DNA of 45,743 bases, from NCBI GenBank assembly GCA_030524105.1, contig JAUNHE010000011.1, positions 1 to 45,743 on the forward strand, read 5' to 3'. The notes beneath the pieces are model-generated. The model did not search any database. It was given only the letters and a program-made list of their open reading frames with translations, and was not told the origin of the DNA. This DNA comes from Rothia sp. (in: high G+C Gram-positive bacteria). GTDB taxonomy: Bacteria > Actinomycetota > Actinomycetes > Actinomycetales > Micrococcaceae. Of this stretch, positions 34,750-42,013 are shown piece by piece. The position numbers were made by a program, and so were the translations under genes. Within the stretch, counting starts at the first letter, position 1. Each line of letters opens with the position of its first letter.

Positions 34750-36165
34750 CTAGGAATCGGATCCTTCACTAGCCTGCCGGGCTTCCTCAAAGATAGCCTC
34801 ATCCGGCAGGTAAACTTTACGCACCACAGCAAAGTAGATCATGGTCAGCACCATAAAATAGACCAAGCCAATCGCTGCCGGGGCAGCATTACCCTGGGCC
34901 ATAAAAAGTGCAGCCCAGATAGCAAGCAGCATAAGAATACCCAAGGCCGCACTAGCCCTACCACCCCAGATACGGAAGGCAGAGGAATTACCTTCTACTC
35001 GTTTAAAAGCCATGTAGGCAAGCAAGATTAAAACCCACACGGTAAGAGCACACACCATGACCAGGGTCATCATGGTGGAAAAGGCAGAGCCCGGCTGCAC
35101 AACAGCTAAAATAATAGCCAGTAAAACTCCTAGCGAAGAAGCCCACATAGCAGACACCGGGATCCCCTGCCCAGAAACCTTGGCCAGCTTAACGGGAGCC
35201 ATAGCATCTGCTGCTAAAGAATGCAGAAGACGGGTGGCCGCATACAGATTGGCGTTAGCGGCCGAAAGTGCAGCCGTTAAAACGACCAGGTTGGTCACAC
35301 TAGCGGCAGCCGGAATCCCTAAATCGGCAAAAACCATGACAAAGGGAGAGGCCTCCACCTGCTCTCCCAGCTGGGCAGCCTGCCGCCAGGGCAGCAGGCA
35401 CATGACCACAAACATAGCTAGAACGTAAAAGGAAGCCAGACGCCACATCATAGCCTTGGCAGAAGTCCGCACCGATCGAGCCGGGTCCTGGGCTTCAGCG
35501 GCAGAGATCGAAATCATCTCTATACCACCAAAACTAAACATGACCACAGCCAAAGAAAGCCAGACAGATTTAATACCACCGGGCATAAATCCACCGTCAC
35601 TGCTCAAATGTGCCGTTCCAACGGGATCCTGCCCAGGAAGCCCAAAGAAAATCAGGCATAGACCAACCACAATAAAAACGATCAGGGCAATAACTTTAAC
35701 GGAAGAAAGAATAAACTCAGTACTGCCAAAATACTTAACGCTACGAATATTAAGACCAATGATGAGGGCAGCAAAGATAGCAATACCCGCCCATAGGGGT
35801 AGCTGCGGCCACCAAAATCTCAGGTAAGAAGCCACCGCAACCAACTCAATACCGGCAATGACCGTTGTGCAGGTCCAGTAGGCCCAGCGGGTTAAAAACC
35901 CGGCAAAAGAACCTAAATATTTAGTGGCAATAGAACCAAAGCCACCGCGCACTGGCGAATGTACCGCCATTTCTCCGGTTGCGCCCCCAATAATAGCCGC
36001 CAGTAAAGATCCCAGGGCATAGGAAAGAATAACAGCCGGGCCAGCAAGGTCAATAGCCTCACCAGAACCCAGAAAAAGCCCGGTTCCCAAGGCTGAACCT
36101 AAGACAATCATGGTCATCTGACCGTGGGTTAAAGACCTTTTAAGACTGCGCGAATTCTCAGTCAT
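34750..36165 (-). CDS. APC-family amino acid permease (paralogue 1)
   Basis: A 471-residue inner-membrane permease with about 12 transmembrane helices, of the amino acid transporter (AAT/APC) type. It opens with HGQMTMIVLGSALGTGLFLGSG, the usual first-helix substrate motif, and has GEMAVHSPVRGGF and FGGIEMISISAAEAQDP. Substrate is unknown; similar proteins carry aromatic amino acids, histidine or proline. The ATG at 36165 with GGGGA upstream is preferred to the frame start at 36213. A close paralogue precedes it by about 100 bases, a tandem duplication. Confidence 0.9.
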   Translation of the reverse strand: MTENSRSLKRSLTHGQMTMIVLGSALGTGLFLGSGEAIDLAGPAVILSYALGSLLAAIIGGATGEMAVHSPVRGGFGSIATKYLGSFAGFLTRWAYWTCTTVIAGIELVAVASYLRFWWPQLPLWAGIAIFAALIIGLNIRSVKYFGSTEFILSSVKVIALIVFIVVGLCLIFFGLPGQDPVGTAHLSSDGGFMPGGIKSVWLSLAVVMFSFGGIEMISISAAEAQDPARSVRTSAKAMMWRLASFYVLAMFVVMCLLPWRQAAQLGEQVEASPFVMVFADLGIPAAASVTNLVVLTAALSAANANLYAATRLLHSLAADAMAPVKLAKVSGQGIPVSAMWASSLGVLLAIILAVVQPGSAFSTMMTLVMVCALTVWVLILLAYMAFKRVEGNSSAFRIWGGRASAALGILMLLAIWAALFMAQGNAAPAAIGLVYFMVLTMIYFAVVRKVYLPDEAIFEEARQASEGSDS

Positions 36166-36264
36166 TTTTCCCCATTCAGCAAGCCTATCTTGCCTTAGCA
36201 TTGTACTGCACAAATCCGATCAAGCAGAAAGGTGCTCTCGGACTCTGGATTAGCTTAAGCCCAG

Positions 36265-37698
36265 CTAGGCCTGCGGCTTCTCCAGCTGCTGCCGGCTTTG
36301 TTCAAAGGCGGAGTCGTCAAAACTTTGGTACTTACGCACCAGGGCATAATAAACCAGGGTGATAAAGGCAAAGAAGCCCAGGCCAACACTGGCTGGAATA
36401 GCCATGTCACGGGCAAAAAACATGGCGACAAAGGTAGCTAAAACACCGATGAGCCCCAAAGAAGCACTGTACCGGCCAGCAAAGACCCTAAAGGGTGAGG
36501 AGTTACCTTCAACTGCCTTAAATTTGAGGTAGGACAAAAGAATCATGGCCCATACCACCAGCACACACACTGTTACCAGCGACATCATCATGACAAAAAT
36601 ATTTGCCACCTCGGTGATAGCCATAATCACCGCTACCACAGAGCCAAGCATAGAAACCGCTAAACCTAGAATAGGGATACCGTTTTTACTGGTTCGAGCC
36701 AAAATACCCGGTGCCATGTGATCATGAGCCAGGGCATGAATCTGCCGGGTCGCCGCGTAAAGAGCAGCATTAGCACCAGAAAGAGCAGCCGTCATGACTA
36801 CAAAATTTGTAATTCCAGCAATATAGGGAATATGCAGAGCAGAGAAAACCAGCACAAAGGGAGAAGTGCTGACCTCACCCTCCAATTGAGCTGCCTGCTG
36901 CCAGGGAACCATGCAGAGCACCACAAAAATAGCAAGCACGTAGAAGGTAGCTAAGCGATACATCATGGCCTTGGCACTAACGCGTACAGAGCGTACCGGA
37001 TCTTTTGCTTCCGCAGCAGAAATCGAGACAAGTTCGATACCGCCAAAAGAGAACATGACAACAGCAAGCGCCAACCAAATAGAGGCCGGCCCCTGGGGCA
37101 TAAAACCATGATCGGTGAGGTTAGCTAGGCCAGCCGGTTCCACTCCGGGCAGTCCAAAGAAAACAAAGATCAGACCAAAGAGAATAAAAACAGCCACCGC
37201 TGTTACTTTGATGGAGGAGAGCAAAAACTCCGTGCTCCCAAAAGACTTAACCGAAAAAAGGTTAAGGCCAAGAATAAGCAGACCCGAGATCAGCACCCAG
37301 ATCCACAGCGGAAGCTGCGGGTACCAGTAACCCATGTATTTTCCAACGGCAACAAGTTCTGCCCCGGCTAGCGGAACCATGGTAGCCCAGTAGGCCCAAC
37401 GCGTCATATAACCAGCGTAGGGGCCAAGGTAGCGGCCCGCAATGGTACCAAAACCGCCCCGAACCGGGTAGCGTACCGCCATTTCGCCAGTGCAGGCAGC
37501 AATAATAGCGGCAATTAAAGATCCAATGGCGTAACTGACAATAACAGCCGGGCCAGCTATGGCAATAGCGTCTCCCGAGCCAAGGAAAAGCCCCGTTCCC
37601 ACAGCCAGGCCCAGGGCAATCATGGTCATCTGCCTGTGCGAAAGCGAACGAGATAGCTGGCCTTGACCTGCATCTTTCTGGGTCTGCTCTGGACTCAT
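36265..37698 (-). CDS. APC-family amino acid permease (paralogue 2)
   Basis: A 477-residue permease closely related to its downstream neighbour: both share MTMIxLG-type first helices, GEMAV-PVRGGFG, the FGGIE-ISAAEA-DP segment and LARTSKNGIP/LAKVSGQGIP-like loops. About 12 helices are predicted. The ATG at 37698 has AGGAGG and lies two bases after the YhhQ stop, so the two are cotranscribed. The tandem pair probably covers different substrates or affinities. Confidence 0.9.
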   Translation of the reverse strand: MSPEQTQKDAGQGQLSRSLSHRQMTMIALGLAVGTGLFLGSGDAIAIAGPAVIVSYAIGSLIAAIIAACTGEMAVRYPVRGGFGTIAGRYLGPYAGYMTRWAYWATMVPLAGAELVAVGKYMGYWYPQLPLWIWVLISGLLILGLNLFSVKSFGSTEFLLSSIKVTAVAVFILFGLIFVFFGLPGVEPAGLANLTDHGFMPQGPASIWLALAVVMFSFGGIELVSISAAEAKDPVRSVRVSAKAMMYRLATFYVLAIFVVLCMVPWQQAAQLEGEVSTSPFVLVFSALHIPYIAGITNFVVMTAALSGANAALYAATRQIHALAHDHMAPGILARTSKNGIPILGLAVSMLGSVVAVIMAITEVANIFVMMMSLVTVCVLVVWAMILLSYLKFKAVEGNSSPFRVFAGRYSASLGLIGVLATFVAMFFARDMAIPASVGLGFFAFITLVYYALVRKYQSFDDSAFEQSRQQLEKPQA

Positions 37699-37700
37699 CT

Positions 37701-38393
37701 CTATCCTCCTGCTGCCCCTTGAGGCCTGTAGTCCTTCTCATTTCTGCGAAACCAGCCAATAACCGGGAGGGTTAGGGGCATCAGCAGAAACTCAACCAAA
37801 CATTTGTATAGGTAGCCTACGACAACATAATTCAGAAAATCTGCCGGGTTACTAATACCTATGATAGGTGCTGCAATACTGCAAAAAATAAGGGTGTCTG
37901 CCAGCTCTCCTACCAGCGTGGATCCCATGAGCCGGCCAACCAAAAACCTGCCCTGGAATTTTTCTTTCATGGCTACCATAACCCAAGAATTGAGCAGCTG
38001 GCCCACCAGATACCCCAGCAAAGAGCCGGACACAATAAGCGGCACTGGGCCCAGCACGGCCTCTAAGGCCTGCTGGTTTTGGTAAAAGTCAGCGGCAGGT
38101 AGCTTAATGACCAGCCAGAAAGTGAAGCTGGCAAATATTGCGCAGCAAAAACTAAAGATAATAGCCCTGCGGGCCCGGGCAAACCCGTAAATTTCGGCCA
38201 AGATATCGCCCACAATATAGGCCAGGGGAAAGAGGAAAAATCCTCCGTCTGTCAGGATGGGACCGAAGGCAACCCCTTTACCGGCCGCAATATTGGAAAG
38301 AACCAAGACTAGGGCAGAAATCCCTAGCAGCAGGTCAAAATAGTGGCCTTTGTGCACGCTAGTGGCGAGGGGGCGGGGGCTAGGAGCGGACAT
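37701..38393 (-). CDS. yhhQ: Queuosine precursor transporter (YhhQ/VUT family)
   Basis: A 230-residue integral membrane protein of the ECF-like VUT-1 family, with about six transmembrane helices. Known members import preQ0/preQ1 (or queuine). Diagnostic segments are LVLSNIAAGKG, PLAYIVGDILAEIYGF, the GRFLVGRLMGSTLVGELADTLIFC region and the C-terminal VVGYLYKCLVEFLLMPL. It is the first gene of a run with two permeases. A tgt gene 6 kb away gives it a purpose: feeding salvaged precursor to tRNA modification. Confidence 0.88.
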   Translation of the reverse strand: MSAPSPRPLATSVHKGHYFDLLLGISALVLVLSNIAAGKGVAFGPILTDGGFFLFPLAYIVGDILAEIYGFARARRAIIFSFCCAIFASFTFWLVIKLPAADFYQNQQALEAVLGPVPLIVSGSLLGYLVGQLLNSWVMVAMKEKFQGRFLVGRLMGSTLVGELADTLIFCSIAAPIIGISNPADFLNYVVVGYLYKCLVEFLLMPLTLPVIGWFRRNEKDYRPQGAAGG

Positions 38394-38490
38394 TATTCTC
38401 CCTGGAATCTAAAGTCAATACCTTCTGCTCGTCTGCCACCCGAACCCTCACAGTCTACCCACAGCTCGGTGCAGGATAAAGTAGGCTACC

Positions 38491-39300
38491 TTAACGATTG
38501 ATCTGGCGAAGAGCAGCAAAAGGTGCCTTGGATACCAGACGCTGCTCAATACCTGCGGTCACAAAAGCCTTAGCCTGCCGGGCTGCCTCCAGGGGATCGA
38601 GGCCCTGAGCCAAAAAGGCGGTGAGTGCAGCAGCTAGGGTGCAACCGGCACCGGCAACGGCTTCTCCCTGACCAATTTTGGGGCTTTCTAGCACTTCAAG
38701 AGTACTGCCGTCATAAAAGACGTCAAAGGCCTGCGAGCCCTCCAGGCGGATGGATCCCTTGGCTAAGACGGTTGCCCCGGAAAGTTCATGAATAATGCGG
38801 GCTGCCTCTTTGAGGTCTTCAAGGGTGTCAATGCTCTGCATGCCAGAAAGGGAAAGTGATTCAAAGTGGTTGGGGGTCACGAAGGTGGCTAGCGGAAGTA
38901 CCTGCTCTTTGAGGGCGTTGTCCGTGTCAAGGGCAGCTCCGGGTTCTTGGCCTTTACAGATAAGTACAGGGTCCAGGACCAGGTGCTGGGGCCGGTGTTC
39001 TGCTAGAAATTGCGCCACAGCTTGGATGGCACCCGGTGTACCCAGCATGCCTATCTTGACGGCAGCAAGGTTGTGAGCTGCGTGGATGGCTTCAAGCTGG
39101 TCAGCAATAACGCCTGGTTCCACCGGAACAAAACGGTGGGCCCACTCTTTGGCTGGGTCAAAGGAAACAATGCAGGTCAGCGCCAGGGAGCCGCTAACGC
39201 CCAGGGCTTGAAAGGTTTTAAGGTCTGCCTGTGCTCCGGCACCGCCGGTCGCTTCGTTGCCGGCGATGGTCAGAACTGACGGAGGATTTGTCATAGGCAC
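38491..39300 (-). CDS. PdxK/ThiD-family kinase (pyridoxine- or HMP-kinase)
   Basis: A 269-residue ribokinase-fold kinase. The N-terminal SVLTIAGNEATGGAGAQADLKTF corresponds to the GSDSSGGAGIQADLKTF motif of ThiD. The middle reads VLDPVLICKGQEPG, VTPNHFESLSLSG and VLAKGS, and the catalytic end is GQGEAVAGAGCTLAAALTAF. The CKG segment and WAHRFVPVE resemble the Gram-positive ThiD-like pyridoxal/pyridoxine kinases (PdxK), so vitamin B6 salvage is as likely as thiamine synthesis; no other thi genes are here. The GTG at 39300 lies 8 bases after AAAAGGG and is preferred; an ATG at 39294 is the alternative. Divergent from a TetR regulator. Confidence 0.82.
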   Translation of the reverse strand: MPMTNPPSVLTIAGNEATGGAGAQADLKTFQALGVSGSLALTCIVSFDPAKEWAHRFVPVEPGVIADQLEAIHAAHNLAAVKIGMLGTPGAIQAVAQFLAEHRPQHLVLDPVLICKGQEPGAALDTDNALKEQVLPLATFVTPNHFESLSLSGMQSIDTLEDLKEAARIIHELSGATVLAKGSIRLEGSQAFDVFYDGSTLEVLESPKIGQGEAVAGAGCTLAAALTAFLAQGLDPLEAARQAKAFVTAGIEQRLVSKAPFAALRQINR

Positions 39301-39375
39301 TAATGTATCCCTTTTTAAGAGTGATTGCACACTCACGACTAAGAATTGTGACTTTGGGGCAAGCTGAGAAGTAGC

Positions 39376-39429
39376 TGACACTTTTCCTGTTTCTGTCAGC
39401 AATTGCTGACGAATTGGTATAAAGTGTCA
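39376..39429. promoter_or_regulatory. Nested palindromes in the PdxK/TetR divergent promoter
   Basis: A perfect 16-base palindrome, GTCAGCAATTGCTGAC (39395-39410), is flanked by a second inverted pair, TGACACTTT (39376-39384) and AAAGTGTCA (39421-39429). TATAAA at 39418-39423 is a -10 just 8 bases before the TetR ATG. The TetR protein is the natural candidate to bind here and repress itself, and possibly the kinase. Confidence 0.6.
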
Positions 39430-39431
39430 TT

Positions 39432-40103
39432 ATGCCTCGAATTTCAGCAGCATCAAACGCGGCCCAGCGTGAAAATACTAAACGGGCAATCCTAGATTCT
39501 TTTGGTCGCCTTCTCTACAGTCGGGGCCTACCCGGCTTAACCATGACGGATATCGCAAAAAACGCCGGAGTTGGCAGAACTGCCGTCTATAACTACTTTG
39601 CTGACATGGGGGAACTGCTGGTTGCCTATGCCATGGATGAAACTGACAAGTTTCTTAAAGACCTTAACGCCAGCCTTGAGGGGGTCAGCAACCCCATTAA
39701 AAAACTGGCCGTCTATATTCAGCTTGAGATTGAACGGCTTTCCCTCCACCACATGCCGCCGGGTCCGGCCATGCGTTCGGTTCTCTCACCAGATTCATTT
39801 GCCAAACTGGGTAAACACGTATCCGAGTTACAGGTTGTCTTGGCAAAAATCTTAGGTGAAGCCATGGATCAGGGGTACATTCCCCAGCACGATATTGGTC
39901 AGCTGGCCCAGCTTGTACACGGTTCCCTGTCTGCGAGCGCTAACCGTACGGACGAGACCGGAAGTGCCCTGGCACGTCAAGACCATATTGCCGCCACTAT
40001 TCGTTTTATTCAGCTGGGCCTGGGGGCCCGTTTTGACAGCAAGGGGCAGCCTCTCACCTTGGATGGTTCTGAGGACCGGGTTCAGCTCTCAGCTGTCTCC
40101 TAG
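39432..40103 (+). CDS. TetR-family transcriptional regulator
   Basis: A 223-residue regulator. The helix-turn-helix is at about residues 35-62: LTMTDIAKNAGVGRTAVYNYF, with the usual preceding helix TKRAILDSFGRLLYSRG. The C-terminal helices (residues 70-200) form the ligand domain; ligand unknown. The ATG at 39432 follows TATAAA by 8 bases and has no ribosome-binding site, indicating leaderless translation. It diverges from the PdxK/ThiD kinase over a nested palindromic operator, and its end overlaps the convergent small gene by 15 bases. Confidence 0.9.
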   Translation: MPRISAASNAAQRENTKRAILDSFGRLLYSRGLPGLTMTDIAKNAGVGRTAVYNYFADMGELLVAYAMDETDKFLKDLNASLEGVSNPIKKLAVYIQLEIERLSLHHMPPGPAMRSVLSPDSFAKLGKHVSELQVVLAKILGEAMDQGYIPQHDIGQLAQLVHGSLSASANRTDETGSALARQDHIAATIRFIQLGLGARFDSKGQPLTLDGSEDRVQLSAVS

Positions 40104-40409
40104 GCCGGCAGCCAGCTGGTCCATATCCAGAACCCTGGCGTACATAATGGCCCGACGCTGGAGGGCTGTCCTAAGGGCCCTGTGCACGCCCTCCTCTAGG
40201 TAGAGGTCAGCTTTGTAGCGTATAACGTGGGGGAATAAGTCCCCGTAGAAGGTGGAGTCTTCAGCCAGAAGGGTCTGTAAGTCGAGGTTGCGTTGGGTGG
40301 TAATGAGCCGGTCCAGGCGAACCTGTTCGGGGGCTATGCTGCCCCATTGCTGAGCAGTCAAGCCGTGGTCAGGGTAGGGTCGGCTCTCTCCCACTGCCTT
40401 AAAAATCAT
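40089..40409 (-). CDS. Small conserved actinobacterial protein (VapB-antitoxin-like annotation)
   Basis: A 106-residue protein. The RPYPDHGL opening and LLAEDSTFYGDLFPHVIRY plus LYLEEGVHRALRTALQRR blocks match a protein conserved across actinobacteria. I recall it is sometimes annotated as VapB-family antitoxin. No VapC PIN toxin is adjacent, so a toxin-antitoxin role is not supported here. The ATG at 40409 is 7 bases after TACAAT (40422-40417, minus), so it is probably leaderless; the frame continues upstream to 40511 without conserved sequence. Tail-to-tail overlap with TetR (40089-40103). Confidence 0.7.
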   Translation of the reverse strand: MIFKAVGESRPYPDHGLTAQQWGSIAPEQVRLDRLITTQRNLDLQTLLAEDSTFYGDLFPHVIRYKADLYLEEGVHRALRTALQRRAIMYARVLDMDQLAAGLGDS

Positions 40410-40422
40410 GGCATATATTGTA
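40410..40422 (-). promoter_or_regulatory. Leaderless-type -10 box
   Basis: TACAAT (40422-40417) sits 7 bases before the ATG at 40409, placing the transcription start at or near the start codon. It decides the start of the small conserved protein. Confidence 0.5.
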
Positions 40423-40515
40423 CCTGTCTGCTCGGGAAAAGACCTAAAGAAGGATTTTAAAGTAGCCTGACCTGCAGGGGCTGCTGCCCAGGGGCCAGCT
40501 CTAGTGGCCATCAGT

Positions 40516-40558
40516 AAAACCGGTGAGGCAGGTTTGGCACCTGCACAACACCGGTTTT
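40516..40558 (-). terminator. Terminator after the DUF1501 gene
   Basis: Nested stems: AAAACCGGTG with CACCGGTTTT outside, GCAGGT with ACCTGC inside. It follows the DUF1501 stop on the minus strand and ends in TTTT. Confidence 0.82.
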
Positions 40559-40572
40559 AGTTTGGCTGTAGC

Positions 40573-41973
40573 TTAGTTCAGTACGCCGACTGGGCTGGGA
40601 GTGAATTCTGGAAAGACTTCTTGGACACGTCCCTGGTCAATGCCTAGGCCCTTGCTCATTACTTCAGCAGCTAAGGAGCGGTAGTCAGTTTTAATGACGT
40701 TGTCTTTGTCTTCTGAGTTCTCTAAGCCTACCCAGGAGCCGCCGGCAATTTTACCGGTGGCTTTTCCGGAGAGGATAAAGGAGAAGTTGCCGGCGCCGTG
40801 GTCGGTGCCCTGGGAGGGGTTCTCGATGGTGGTGCGGCCAAATTCAGAGACGGTGAGTACCACGATTTTTTGCATACGCAGTGCTCCCATGTCCTTATAG
40901 AAGGCACCTAGGGCGTCGCCTAGTTGGCTGGCTAGGGGGGTAGCCCGCTCGTTTTGGCCGCGGTGGGTGTCCCAGTCACCGTGGTCTACGGTAACTACCT
41001 GCACTCCTTTATCGGCCTTGATGATTTGGGCGATATCTCGCATGGAGGCGCCGAAGTCTGATTTACCGTAGTCGGCTCCGTTTTCTGGGGTGTAGCCGGC
41101 TTCGGCAAGCTGCCTGATTTCGCCCATACCGTTGAGGGTGTGTTGGGCGGTCTGGCCTAGGCTTCCGCCAACAGAGTTGGCAATACGGTTGGCTACCCCA
41201 TTGATGGTGGCAACATCGTTGGCGTTGGAGGTGACCTTAAAGTTGGAGAAACCGTTGATGGCTAGGATGTCCTGGTCTGCCCCGTAGAAGGCACCGGCCA
41301 CCCTGGAGGCGTGGGAGAAGGCCCGGAACTGGGACTGGTTGTCTTCGGTTAGGTCTAGCAGGCGGGCTAACCAGCCGGTTTTGTATTGGACCGGTGCAGA
41401 TCTGTCGGCCAGGGTGTAGTTGGTGAAGTGGGAGCGGGTGTTGTTATCAATGCCCACTGAGTGGGCAATGGATAGGTCCCCGGCTACCCAGGCTTCGCGG
41501 AGGCCACCTAGCTCTGGGGCTAGCATAAAGGTGTCGTCTAGCTTGTAGGCACCGGTCATGTCGAGGGATTTTTTGGTTGTCCGCCGGTTTTGGTGGTAGA
41601 AGGGGTCGTTGTAGGGGGTGACCAGGGATAGACCGTCTGCTCCACCGCGCAGGTAGATCATGACCAGGACGGTGCCGTCTCCTAGGGGGGTATTAGCGTA
41701 GGCGTAGCGCGGTGCTGCCGATTCGGTTAGCATTACCGTGCTTAAGGATAGGACGCCAGCGCCGGCTCCGGCCAAGAGGGTGCGGCGGTTAAGAGAGGTG
41801 CGGCCGTGACGAGCCAGTATGCGATCTAGGGCGATCTCGTTGGCTTGGCTGATATTTTTGACGGTCTGTCCGGTCTCGGTATCAACCAAGAAGTTGCGGG
41901 TGTCATCGCCAGAGTGGTGGTGTACCTGGTGCAGGGCGTCGTCTTTGAGAAAAAGAGTTTTGAGGGGTTTCAT
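40573..41973 (-). CDS. DUF1501 protein with Tat signal
   Basis: A 466-residue DUF1501 protein (alkaline-phosphatase-like superfamily). After an unusually long polar N-region of about 60 residues, with a His run (QVHHHSGDD), comes a twin-arginine signal: SLNRRTLLAGAGAGVLS (Arg63-Arg64), with possible cleavage near AYA-N. No in-frame alternative start lies between residues 2 and 80. The mature part has VMIYLRGGADGLSLV, DHGDWDTHRGQNE, SEFGRTTIENPSQGTDHGAG and GGSWVGLE, typical of the family. Function unknown. It is 40 bases downstream of the DUF1800 gene, a pairing widespread in bacteria. Confidence 0.9.
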   Translation of the reverse strand: MKPLKTLFLKDDALHQVHHHSGDDTRNFLVDTETGQTVKNISQANEIALDRILARHGRTSLNRRTLLAGAGAGVLSLSTVMLTESAAPRYAYANTPLGDGTVLVMIYLRGGADGLSLVTPYNDPFYHQNRRTTKKSLDMTGAYKLDDTFMLAPELGGLREAWVAGDLSIAHSVGIDNNTRSHFTNYTLADRSAPVQYKTGWLARLLDLTEDNQSQFRAFSHASRVAGAFYGADQDILAINGFSNFKVTSNANDVATINGVANRIANSVGGSLGQTAQHTLNGMGEIRQLAEAGYTPENGADYGKSDFGASMRDIAQIIKADKGVQVVTVDHGDWDTHRGQNERATPLASQLGDALGAFYKDMGALRMQKIVVLTVSEFGRTTIENPSQGTDHGAGNFSFILSGKATGKIAGGSWVGLENSEDKDNVIKTDYRSLAAEVMSKGLGIDQGRVQEVFPEFTPSPVGVLN

Positions 41974-42013
41974 TAATATTTCCTTAAAGTGGTTCCCGGG
42001 GGGTACTGATTTA

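Noticed and set aside
37262-37759. Minus-strand frame of 165 codons over the second permease start
   Set aside because: Same strand, another frame of the permease and YhhQ ends; rich in Trp/Gly/Cys, as expected for a shadow frame.
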